Source: RGIG995 sp045652445
GTDB lineage: Bacteria; Bacillota; Clostridia; Oscillospirales; UBA644
Reading direction: 5' to 3'
NCBI GenBank assembly: GCA_045652445.1
Contig: JAZRUJ010000015.1
Span: 1 to 14,535 of the forward strand
DNA length: 14,535 nt
Part shown: positions 7,238 through 13,209 of the stretch, in pieces
How the letters are laid out: every line of letters begins with the position of its first letter
How positions within the stretch are numbered: the stretch's first letter is position 1
Made by a program: the position numbers and the translations under genes
The notes under the pieces: generated by a model
The model's input: the letters and a program-made list of their open reading frames with translations, nothing else
What the model was told of the DNA's origin: nothing
Database searches by the model: none

Positions 7238-8092
7238 TCAAGCAAAAAACCGACTTGCGTTTTGATAAAAAATGTTCTGGGAAATTTCGGTTCCGAAGGC
7301 GTTACAACAAGCGTTGTAAAGATCCTGGAGAGAAGAAAAACCCGTCATGCCCCGGGGGAGACGGTCAATTCCGTCCAGGTCGCACCCAAGACAAAGTCCG
7401 TTCTCTCCTCCCAAAGAAAGAAAATGCTCTCCATGGCGTAATACATCGTCGATTCCCGCGTCGGTTTGTGCTAAAAATTCCGGATATAAATTCAGTCCTA
7501 CCAGTCCGCCCCGGGAAAAAATCTCCCGTGCCACTTCATCGGATAAATTCCGAGGATGGTTGCAAAGGGCTTTTGCATTGGAATGAGAGGCTACGATGGG
7601 GGCGTTTGTCAAGGTTAAAATTTCTTCCGTTCCCCGATGGGATAAATGGGAAACGTCCACCGCGATATTTCGGGAAATCAGTTCCAAAACGGCTTGCCGA
7701 CCCAAGGGAGTCAGTGGTGCGTTATCGTCGGTCAAAGCTCCGGTTGCCAAAGGATTTTGACCGTTCCAGACAAGTCCTGCCATGGTGCAGCCGTAGGCAG
7801 AAAGAACGTGGATCCAATCCGGCTCCGTTGCCAAAACGCCGGCTCCCTCCACCGTGATCAGCGGGGTCAATCCCACTTGGTGAAGTTGGGGAAAAATCCG
7901 TTGGACCACGGCACGGAAAAAGTCCATACCCAGGGGATTTTTCACAGCGTCGTTGAAAAACACCGCAAAACATTGAGTCACGTGATGCCCTTGAAGTACG
8001 GATTGATTGATCTGGGTGACGGAATTGTCAAAGGGGAGATTTCGGTGAAACAATTCCGTTGCGGTGTCACAATGCAGGTCAAACAGTTTCAT
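7238..8092 (-). CDS. Membrane dipeptidase family (peptidase M19) protein
   Basis: Zinc dipeptidase of the renal/membrane dipeptidase family, which cleaves dipeptides, often with a D-residue at the C-terminal side. At 284 aa it is on the short side (relatives are about 300-400). Expected metal-ligand positions are visible: H7-x-D9 in the N-terminal DLHCDT, E82 (VEGAG), H149 (DVSHL), H170 (ASHSNAKAL) and an Asp in LGCDLDGID (238-240). No signal peptide or lipobox, so the protein should be cytoplasmic despite the family name. ATG at 8092 gives the canonical MKLFDLHCDT start; no good Shine-Dalgarno precedes it. It overlaps the YraN-family gene by 14 bases, so it is probably made by translational coupling. 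The in-frame TTG at 8113 is a weaker alternative. Operon member between the YraN-family gene and the phosphoesterase. Confidence 0.88.
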   Translation of the reverse strand: MKLFDLHCDTATELFHRNLPFDNSVTQINQSVLQGHHVTQCFAVFFNDAVKNPLGMDFFRAVVQRIFPQLHQVGLTPLITVEGAGVLATEPDWIHVLSAYGCTMAGLVWNGQNPLATGALTDDNAPLTPLGRQAVLELISRNIAVDVSHLSHRGTEEILTLTNAPIVASHSNAKALCNHPRNLSDEVAREIFSRGGLVGLNLYPEFLAQTDAGIDDVLRHGEHFLSLGGENGLCLGCDLDGIDRLPRGMTGFSSLQDLYNACCNAFGTEISQNIFYQNASRFFA

Positions 8093-8558
8093 AGCTTGGT
8101 ACCAAATAGGCAAGATAGTGATCCATTTTTACGGGAAGTGCCTGGGAATCTAAATAGACCGCCACCGCGTCAAATCGAAAGGATATTTCGTCGGTGTCAA
8201 TCCCCGCTCGACTCAGTTGTTTTAAGTAATCTACCGTTGCCAATGCCAAGGCCTCCCGTTTTCGTTCGTCAATGGCTTGCAACGGGTCGTAAACCGAGTC
8301 TTTCCGCCGGGCTTTTACTTCGATAAAGACCAACATTTCTTTGTCTTTGGCAATAATGTCAATTTCGGTGCGTTTCTTTGCCCGGTAGTTTCGGTCTAAA
8401 ATACGGTATCCTTTTTTCTTCAGCCACCGGCAGACTTCGTCTTCGTAATAAAGTCCCCGTTCGTAGGGCGGAAGATTAAGGATTGGGCGTTTCCCCTGCC
8501 GGATTTTCCGGAAGATCCGTTTCCGGTTCCGGTTCTGTAATATGGATTTTAAGGACAT
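8079..8558 (-). CDS. YraN/UPF0102 family protein, nuclease-like fold
   Basis: Small protein of the UPF0102 (YraN) family, whose fold resembles Holliday-junction resolvases and restriction endonucleases; its cellular role is unresolved. The core matches the family: GLYYEDEVCRWLKKKGYRIL (35-54), E65-I-D67 (RTEIDIIA), E80-V-K82 (FIEVKAR) and D130 (RFDAVAV), the PD-(D/E)xK-like residues. It is 159 aa, longer than the usual ~115-130, because of ~33 basic N-terminal residues. Those residues lie inside an 83-base overlap with the upstream gene. The chosen ATG at 8558 has AGAGGTG close upstream, and I see no ATG, GTG or TTG nearer to the conserved core, so the overlap seems real. It overlaps the dipeptidase gene by 14 bases at its 3' end. 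Confidence 0.82.
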   Translation of the reverse strand: MSLKSILQNRNRKRIFRKIRQGKRPILNLPPYERGLYYEDEVCRWLKKKGYRILDRNYRAKKRTEIDIIAKDKEMLVFIEVKARRKDSVYDPLQAIDERKREALALATVDYLKQLSRAGIDTDEISFRFDAVAVYLDSQALPVKMDHYLAYLVPSYETV

Positions 8559-9360
8559 ATGTCACCTCTCCGTACCAATCTTGCGTCGTGGAAAGATTCC
8601 AATGGGCGGTCAGGGTGTAGGTGTATTCCCCCGGTTCGGAGGGAAAGACCAATTCCGAGGTTTTTACCCGGTCTTGGGTAACGATCGTATCGGTGCCGTT
8701 TTCCAGGGTAAGGGTCCAGGCTTTTGGTTCGGATAGCAGTTTGAATTCGGGTTTCTGTGCCGCCTTATCCCGGGTAAGGGGTAACACGGGAGGTTCGGAA
8801 TCTGCCCTGCGTGACAGGGATTCCGTACTTCCGTTTGCCGTAAAAAGAGTCAACTCTTCTCCCTGGGGAGAAATGGTTAGAGGGGAATCCCAAGAATCTC
8901 CATTCAAGGTCAGTTGGGGGGAGGTGTACCGTTGTTTTTCAAGCCCTGTAAAAGCGGAAGTAGAAAACAATCGTTCAAAATCGCCCACCGACAGTTTATA
9001 ATACTGGTCTTCCGCAAAGTTGTAAAGAACAGCGTTTCGGTCTATCATACTGACAACGTACAGAGAATATGCCCCCACAAGCAGTCCTCCGGAGGTTCGG
9101 GTCTGCAAGGGGATTTGATAGGTATCTTCGGGAATGGTAGGTTTTTGTTCCAAAGGCGTTGCTCGGCGAACAACCCCCTCAAACAGTTCCGAAAGTTCCT
9201 CTCTGCCCGGCTCGTCTTGGTTGACCACCAGGGGGTTTTCCGGAAACAGAACCACTTCGTCTCCCCGGGTCAGATGTCCTTTCCCCGAAAGAAACGCGAA
9301 CCCCACGGCAACAAGAGCCACCACCAAAAAACCGATGAGATAATTCCGCAGAAGTTTCAT
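8476..9360 (-). CDS. Hypothetical membrane-anchored extracytoplasmic protein
   Basis: I do not recognise a named family. The 294-aa product has a short basic start (MKLLRNY), one hydrophobic helix at about 7-25, and a long hydrophilic remainder expected outside the cell. There is no lipobox Cys, so this is an uncleaved anchor or a signal peptide. Residues ~75-150 contain YSLYVVSMIDRNAVLYNF and YYKLSVGDFERLF, which read like a small structured domain. Residues ~205-275 (WTLTLENG...EPGEYTYTLTAHWN...YVLKIHI) look like a beta-sandwich, Ig-like segment. The end is rich in Pro and Glu. The ATG at 9360 has AAGGAG 5-6 bases upstream, and that site overlaps the obgE stop, so it is coupled to obgE. Its 3' end overlaps the YraN-family gene by 83 bases. 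Confidence 0.78.
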   Translation of the reverse strand: MKLLRNYLIGFLVVALVAVGFAFLSGKGHLTRGDEVVLFPENPLVVNQDEPGREELSELFEGVVRRATPLEQKPTIPEDTYQIPLQTRTSGGLLVGAYSLYVVSMIDRNAVLYNFAEDQYYKLSVGDFERLFSTSAFTGLEKQRYTSPQLTLNGDSWDSPLTISPQGEELTLFTANGSTESLSRRADSEPPVLPLTRDKAAQKPEFKLLSEPKAWTLTLENGTDTIVTQDRVKTSELVFPSEPGEYTYTLTAHWNLSTTQDWYGEVTYVLKIHITEPEPETDLPENPAGETPNP

Positions 9361-9369
9361 GTCTGCTCC

Positions 9370-10644
9370 TTAATAGACAAAGTCAAATTCAAATCCGTAA
9401 ATATCAACCGTGTCGTTTTCTTTTACACCGGCTTTGACCAGTTCTTTGATGACCCCGGTGTTGTGAAGAATTTTTTGGAAATATTGCAACTGTTCGTATT
9501 CTCCAAAGTTGATGCCTCGCATAATGCGGAGCAGCCATTCTCCCTCTACGGACCAGTAATTGCCGTCCAGACGGGAAATCCGAACCGAACGGTCTCGGGG
9601 GTCAAAGGTGGAAGCGGGGTCTACGTATTCTGTTTCGTAAACCTTAATGGGAGGTAATTCTTTGACTGCATTCCAAATTGCCAAGGTCAATTCCCGGGTA
9701 CCCATGTGGGCGGCGGCAGAAATGGCATAGAAAGAATATCCCTTTTCTTCCACGTACTGTTTCAGTTCGTCAATTTGTTCTTCAATGGAAGCGTCAATTT
9801 TATTGGCAACCACGATTTGAGGACGTTTTGCCAATTCGGGAGAGAACTGTTCCAGCTCTTTATTAATAATTTCAAAATCTTCGATGGGGTCTCTGCCTTC
9901 GTCTCCGGAAACGTCCACCAGATGCACCAACAGACGGCACCGTTCAATGTGCCGCAAAAAGTCGTGACCCAATCCCGCACCGTCGGAAGCCCCTTCGATG
10001 ACCCCGGGAATGTCCGCCATCACGAAAGACTGACCTTCCCCCACCGGTACGACGCCCAGATTTGGGACCAAAGTGGTAAAGTGGTAGTTTGCGATTTTGG
10101 GACGGGCGGCGGAAACCACCGAAAGAAGCGTGGATTTACCCACGTTGGGAAAACCGATCAGACCCACGTCGGCAATCAGCTTCAATTCCAAAATAACTTC
10201 CCGTTCTTCGCCGGGAACACCGGGACGGGCAAACCGGGGACACTGCCGGGTGGGGGTGGCAAAGTGCCGGTTGCCCCAGCCTCCCCGACCGCCTTTGCAG
10301 AGAATGAACGGTTCGTCTTCGCTCAAGTCTTTGATGACCTGACCGGAAGCGGCGTCTTTAATTAACGTTCCCACGGGAACTTTAATAATCAAATCGTCGG
10401 CGGATTTGCCGTACATTTTTTCCCCTTTTCCGTCCTCGCCGTTTTTGGCGGACATATGATGGGTGTACCGCAAATGTTCCAAGGTATTCAAGTTTTTATC
10501 TACCTGGAAGACCACGTCGCCGCCTTTTCCTCCGTCACCTCCGACGGGACCGCCTGCCGCTACGTATTTTTCCCGGTGGAAGGCAACGCAGCCGTTGCCG
10601 CCGTTTCCGGCTTTTAGATAAAGTTTTGTGCTGTCAATAAACAT
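9370..10644 (-). CDS. obgE: GTPase ObgE/CgtA
   Basis: Essential GTPase that binds the 50S subunit in late assembly and links ribosome state to stress responses; in Bacillus it is also needed for Spo0A phosphorelay activity (established knowledge). At 424 aa all three domains are present: the glycine-rich Obg fold (about 1-158, AGNGGNGCVAFHREK), the G domain with G1 GFPNVGKST (164-172), G2 Thr in HFTTL (~190), G3 DIPG (211-214), G4 NKID (281-284) and G5 SAA (309-311), and the C-terminal OCT domain (about 345-424). I chose ATG at 10644 because GGAGA lies 6 bases upstream; the in-frame TTG at 10650 would abut that site. A promoter at 10683-10711 drives it. It is the first gene of a five-gene operon. 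The order rplU-rpmA-obgE is conserved, but here one extra gene intervenes. Confidence 0.97.
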   Translation of the reverse strand: MFIDSTKLYLKAGNGGNGCVAFHREKYVAAGGPVGGDGGKGGDVVFQVDKNLNTLEHLRYTHHMSAKNGEDGKGEKMYGKSADDLIIKVPVGTLIKDAASGQVIKDLSEDEPFILCKGGRGGWGNRHFATPTRQCPRFARPGVPGEEREVILELKLIADVGLIGFPNVGKSTLLSVVSAARPKIANYHFTTLVPNLGVVPVGEGQSFVMADIPGVIEGASDGAGLGHDFLRHIERCRLLVHLVDVSGDEGRDPIEDFEIINKELEQFSPELAKRPQIVVANKIDASIEEQIDELKQYVEEKGYSFYAISAAAHMGTRELTLAIWNAVKELPPIKVYETEYVDPASTFDPRDRSVRISRLDGNYWSVEGEWLLRIMRGINFGEYEQLQYFQKILHNTGVIKELVKAGVKENDTVDIYGFEFDFVY

Positions 10645-10682
10645 AATCAATCTCCGTTTGATTGCATACTATTCTAACTTAT

Positions 10683-10711
10683 AGTATAACACAAAATTCT
10701 ACAAAAATCAA
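10683..10711 (-). promoter_or_regulatory. Sigma-A promoter of obgE operon
   Basis: On the minus strand -35 TTGATT (10711-10706), a 17-base spacer and -10 TATACT (10688-10683). It lies ~40 bases upstream of the obgE ATG. The 18 bases at 10703-10720 are identical in 17 positions to those at the promoter of the small membrane gene (11271-11288). Confidence 0.8.
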
Positions 10712-10749
10712 GTCCTTTTCAAGAATGCAAAACGACAGGAGAAAATAAA

Positions 10750-10780
10750 GAACGGCGGAAGAGAATTTCTTCCGCCGTTC
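10750..10780 (-). terminator. Intrinsic terminator after the small membrane protein gene
   Basis: A perfect 13-bp inverted repeat (10750-10762 with 10768-10780, core AACGGCGGAAGA/TCTTCCGCCGTT) around a 5-base loop begins 8 bases after the stop codon of the 143-aa gene. On the minus strand it is followed by CTTTATTTTC. The plus-strand side is also T-rich, so it could act both ways. It isolates the upstream gene from obgE. Confidence 0.85.
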
Positions 10781-10788
10781 TGTTGTTT

Positions 10789-11220
10789 TTATTTCAGTAA
10801 AAGTTCTTTCTTTAATTTGACGTGAACAAAGTTTTGGATAACAAAAATCAAAACCAAGGTATTAAAGATCGCACCCAATACAATGATTCCCACGCTGTCG
10901 CACCGTTCCACGGCGGGGTTGGGGTTTTCTTCCAGTTCGTCTAAATAGCCGGTCACTTTCTTTGCCATGATCATATTAACGATAACGATGGGCAGCAAGA
11001 ACATCGGAAGGAGAAGATATTCCACTCCTACAAATATAAACATAGATTCTCCCGTGCCTATGCCGATCATCAAAAACAGGAGTGCAAAGGCGGCAAAGAA
11101 GATGGTAAGGCCCAGCCAGACCTTTCCGAAGATGCTCCAGCATTTCCGTTCGTGACGCAGGTTTCTGCGGAAAATGTAAAATGCTTGTTCGCGGTCGTTG
11201 AATTGTTCACAGGTATTCAT
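10789..11220 (-). CDS. Hypothetical three-helix membrane protein
   Basis: Not recognised. The 143-aa product has a hydrophilic N-terminal segment rich in Arg/Lys/Glu (about 1-30), then hydrophobic helices at about 34-54, 60-84 and 109-132, and a basic end (KLKKELLLK). A charged loop lies between helices 2 and 3 (KKVTGYLDELEENPNPAVERCD). The ATG at 11220 is preceded by AAAGGAG at 7 bases. It is an independent unit: its own promoter (11251-11279) and terminator (10750-10780), placed between the rpmA terminator and the obgE promoter. Function unknown; it could be a small integral inner-membrane protein of a lineage-specific family. Confidence 0.78.
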   Translation of the reverse strand: MNTCEQFNDREQAFYIFRRNLRHERKCWSIFGKVWLGLTIFFAAFALLFLMIGIGTGESMFIFVGVEYLLLPMFLLPIVIVNMIMAKKVTGYLDELEENPNPAVERCDSVGIIVLGAIFNTLVLIFVIQNFVHVKLKKELLLK

Positions 11221-11250
11221 GAAAATTCTCCTTTCACAAGTTCTATTTTC

Positions 11251-11279
11251 AGTATATCATATCCGGAAGAAAAAATCAA
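11251..11279 (-). promoter_or_regulatory. Sigma-A promoter of the small membrane protein gene
   Basis: On the minus strand -35 TTGATT (11279-11274), a 17-base spacer and -10 TATACT (11256-11251). Both hexamers and the spacer length equal those of the obgE promoter. It starts 19 bases downstream of the rpmA terminator stem, and the predicted leader before the ATG is ~25 nt. Confidence 0.8.
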
Positions 11280-11298
11280 GTACTTTTCTAAAAACAAT

Positions 11299-11326
11299 AA
11301 GACTCCGAACCGAGGTTCGGAGTCTT
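11299..11326 (-). terminator. Intrinsic terminator of rplU-rpmA
   Basis: AAGACTCCGAAC pairs perfectly with GTTCGGAGTCTT around a CUCG-type tetraloop. On the minus strand it is followed by ATTGTTTTTAG. It starts 7 bases after the rpmA stop codon and ends the ribosomal-protein transcript. Confidence 0.92.
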
Positions 11327-11333
11327 AAATTGC

Positions 11334-11594
11334 TTACTGTTCGATTTCGAAAATGTTGACGCGGGTCTTGTTCTTTTTGAAGGTTTCGAACTTAACCTTG
11401 CCGTCTTTCAGAGCAAACAGAGTGTCGTCGGAGCCTTTGCCCACGTTGACACCGGGATGAATCTTGGTGCCTCTCTGGCGAACGAGAATGTTACCGGCGA
11501 GAACGAACTGACCGTCAGCACGTTTTACGCCAAGTCGTTTGGATTCGGAGTCACGACCGTTTTTAGTCGAGCCTACACCTTTCTTATGAGCCAT
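11334..11594 (-). CDS. rpmA: 50S ribosomal protein bL27, without N-terminal extension
   Basis: Large-subunit protein whose N-terminus reaches toward the peptidyl transferase centre. It is 86 aa and begins MAHKKGVGSTKNGRDSESKRLGVKR, the family signature. In many Firmicutes bL27 is made with a ~9-residue leader (ending in FF before AHKKG) that the protease Prp removes, with prp encoded between rplU and rpmA. Neither is present here: the only ATG is directly at AHKKG, AGGAGGTG lies ~8 bases upstream, and an in-frame stop (the rplU stop) lies seven codons upstream with no start codon between. The gap to rplU is just 18 bases. Transcribed from the rplU promoter and ended by the hairpin at 11299-11326. 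Confidence 0.97.
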   Translation of the reverse strand: MAHKKGVGSTKNGRDSESKRLGVKRADGQFVLAGNILVRQRGTKIHPGVNVGKGSDDTLFALKDGKVKFETFKKNKTRVNIFEIEQ

Positions 11595-11612
11595 TCTTAC
11601 TGCACCTCCTGA

Positions 11613-11924
11613 TTACGCGTTGACAGCGGTGATGACGACCTTGGAGTAAGGTTGTCTGTGACCGATGCGTCTGCGGTAAGTTTTCTTTGCTTTGTACTTG
11701 AAGATACGGATCTTCTTGCCTTTGCCGTTCTTTTCCAATTTGGCTTCGACGACGGCACCGTCGACGTAGGGAGTTCCGGCCTTCACTTCGCCGTTATCGG
11801 AGACGAGCAGGACCTTGTCGAACTTCACGGTTTCACCGGCTTCAACATTCAGCTTTTCGATGAACAGAACGTCACCGACGGCAGCTTTGTACTGTTTTCC
11901 GCCTGTTTCAAACACTGCGTACAT
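11613..11924 (-). CDS. rplU: 50S ribosomal protein bL21
   Basis: Large-subunit 23S rRNA-binding protein, 103 aa, normal length. It starts MYAVFETGGKQYKAAVGD and carries the C-terminal signature IFKYKAKKTYRRRIGHRQPYSKV (about 73-95). The ATG at 11924 is preceded by GAGGT at ~7 bases. It is the first gene of rplU-rpmA, driven by a consensus promoter (12004-12032) and preceded by a structured leader of ~70 nt, which suggests autoregulation of the kind known for ribosomal protein operons. Divergent from spo0A. Confidence 0.97.
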   Translation of the reverse strand: MYAVFETGGKQYKAAVGDVLFIEKLNVEAGETVKFDKVLLVSDNGEVKAGTPYVDGAVVEAKLEKNGKGKKIRIFKYKAKKTYRRRIGHRQPYSKVVITAVNA

Positions 11925-11998
11925 TCTTTTACCTCATTTTATATAAGACTCGCTATGAAGGTAGGGCGTACCCTTTCGGAACCTTTTCTATGCGGCGT
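11925..11998 (-). ncRNA. rplU mRNA leader, candidate L21-type autoregulatory leader
   Basis: The predicted 5' UTR between the rplU promoter and ATG contains a nested hairpin: outer AAGG (11985-11982) with CCUU (11961-11958), inner AGGG-UACG-CCCU (11974-11963) with a UNCG-class tetraloop. Rfam holds an L21_leader family upstream of rplU in low-GC Gram-positives (established knowledge); membership here is inferred from position and structure only. Confidence 0.5.
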
Positions 11999-12003
11999 TG
12001 ACT

Positions 12004-12032
12004 ATTATACCATAAAACAGTAGTCGTGTCAA
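12004..12032 (-). promoter_or_regulatory. Consensus sigma-A promoter of rplU-rpmA
   Basis: On the minus strand a perfect -35 TTGACA (12032-12027), a 17-base spacer and a perfect -10 TATAAT (12009-12004). This is the strongest promoter in the window, as expected for ribosomal protein genes. Predicted start near 11997. Confidence 0.93.
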
Positions 12033-12197
12033 GGGCGGTTTTGAAAAAAGTACGATTTTTCGGTTTTTTTTCACATTTTCAAGGAAAGGACGAAAAATCC
12101 GCAAAAAAACCCACCCTCAATCGACGGACAAAAAGGGAGCAAATTTTTCTATTTTTGCATTTTTATGGCAAATTTTACCAAATCTACGCCGTCGACT

Positions 12198-12206
12198 TTT
12201 GTCGTA
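12198..12206 (+). promoter_or_regulatory. 0A-box-like site upstream of spo0A
   Basis: TTTGTCGTA matches the Bacillus 0A-box consensus TTTGTCGAA at 8 of 9 positions. It lies ~72 bases upstream of the spo0A -35 element. Direct autoregulation by Spo0A is known in Bacillus; here it is inferred from the match only. Confidence 0.4.
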
Positions 12207-12261
12207 ACTGTTTGCTTTTTTACAAAGATTTGGGGAGGGTGTCGGGCGGTTTTGGGGAGTT

Positions 12262-12270
12262 AACGACAAA
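12262..12270 (-). promoter_or_regulatory. Second 0A-box-like site near the spo0A promoter
   Basis: On the minus strand TTTGTCGTT matches TTTGTCGAA at 7 of 9 positions and shares TTTTGTCGT with the first site, in the opposite orientation. It lies 7 bases upstream of the spo0A -35, where a bound regulator could act on RNA polymerase. Confidence 0.33.
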
Positions 12271-12277
12271 ATTCCCC

Positions 12278-12306
12278 TTGCCCTTTCCCCTTGATTTTGC
12301 TATAAT
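12278..12306 (+). promoter_or_regulatory. Sigma-A promoter of spo0A
   Basis: -35 TTGCCC (12278-12283, 4 of 6), a 17-base spacer and perfect -10 TATAAT (12301-12306). Predicted start near 12313, giving a ~28-nt leader with AAGGAG at 12327-12332, 8 bases before the ATG. Confidence 0.8.
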
Positions 12307-12340
12307 TTTCTCACAACACACACAACAAGGAGAACATATT

Positions 12341-13159
12341 ATGGAACCGGAAAACAAAATTAAGATCCTCATCTTAGACAGCCAGGCAGATACCCGTTTT
12401 CAATGTCAGAACGTACTGAAAAATTTTGGATTTCGCATTGTGGGAAGCGTTTCCGATGCGGAAGCCGCCCTGGAGATTATGGCGATGCAAGCACCTCACG
12501 TGGTCTTGTTTGACGTCATGCTGGAGCAGTGCGACGGTCTTTCTTTCCTGCGGCGAGCAACCCGAATTGAACTGCCTCACAAGGTGCGGTTTATTTCCCT
12601 GTCCGCCCTGTCTACGGTATCGGTCATTCGCAATTTGGTAGCAGCGGGAACTGATTATTGCATGGTCAAACCGGTGGATTACGAAATTCTGAAAGAACGT
12701 ATCCTACAGCTTTATACCGAGCAGCATACGTATCCGGAAGAAGAGTCCGGAAAGGTCTTTAATCTCCCCGTCAGTGCTGCGGATCTGGAAAAACAGGTCA
12801 CTTCTATTATATTGGAGGTAGGCATTCCCGCCCACGTAAAAGGCTATCAGTACGTCCGCCGTGCCATTTTAATGGCAATTACCGACCCGGACGTGATCAA
12901 CGGTGTGACCAAAATTATTTATCCTACTATCGCAAAAGAATTTAAAACGACCCCCTCTCGGGTGGAACGAGCCATTCGCCACGCTATTGAGGTGGCTTGG
13001 GATCGGGGAAACGTAGAAACTTTGACTTCCCTATTCGGATATTCGGTCAGCGGAACGAGAGGAAAGCCTACCAACTCGGAATTTATCGCCATGATTGCCG
13101 ATCATCTCCGGTTGGAAAACCGCCCCACGCCCCGAAACGAAGTTACCATTCACTATTAA
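12341..13159 (+). CDS. spo0A: Sporulation master response regulator Spo0A
   Basis: Phosphorylation-activated transcription factor that commits cells to sporulation and, in non-sporing relatives, controls stationary-phase genes. It is 272 aa, normal length. The N-terminal receiver domain (about 6-125) has phosphoacceptor D58 (LFDVM), S88 at the conserved Thr/Ser position and K110 (VKP). The acidic pocket reads D13-S14, where Bacillus has Asp-Asp. The C-terminal Spo0A DNA-binding domain (about 145-260) is near-canonical: HVKGYQYVRRAI and the recognition region TPSRVERAIRHAIEVAWDRGN. I chose ATG at 12341, with AAGGAG 8 bases upstream; the frame is open to 12026 but upstream residues do not fit. 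It is a single-gene unit with its own promoter and terminator, divergent from rplU, without the spoIVB neighbour usual in Bacillus and many Clostridia. Confidence 0.96.
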   Translation: MEPENKIKILILDSQADTRFQCQNVLKNFGFRIVGSVSDAEAALEIMAMQAPHVVLFDVMLEQCDGLSFLRRATRIELPHKVRFISLSALSTVSVIRNLVAAGTDYCMVKPVDYEILKERILQLYTEQHTYPEEESGKVFNLPVSAADLEKQVTSIILEVGIPAHVKGYQYVRRAILMAITDPDVINGVTKIIYPTIAKEFKTTPSRVERAIRHAIEVAWDRGNVETLTSLFGYSVSGTRGKPTNSEFIAMIADHLRLENRPTPRNEVTIHY

Positions 13160-13209
13160 ACCAAACTTTAAATTAATTCCATTGGACTTCCCTACAGGGA
13201 GATACAATG

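Larger units (their letters stand above)
11999..12277. other. Divergent intergenic region between rplU and spo0A
   Basis: The whole gene-free stretch is 416 bases (11925-12340). Besides the promoters, rplU leader and 0A-like sites listed separately, it holds A- and T-tracts around 12040-12110 and an inverted repeat GATTTTTCG/CGAAAAATC (12054-12062 and 12091-12099). A direct repeat GCAAATTTT occurs at 12139-12147 and 12168-12176. No coding potential is convincing: the spo0A frame is open upstream to 12026, but the residues there are unlike Spo0A. Confidence 0.6.

Noticed and set aside
11941..12000. T-box or other tRNA/metabolite riboswitch in the rplU leader.
   Set aside because: No T-box core (GGTGG-type) or other known riboswitch motif; length and location fit a ribosomal-protein leader better.
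12026..12340. Open extension of the spo0A frame upstream of 12341.
   Set aside because: The residues do not resemble Spo0A, the stretch contains both promoters, and AAGGAG is correctly spaced before the ATG at 12341.
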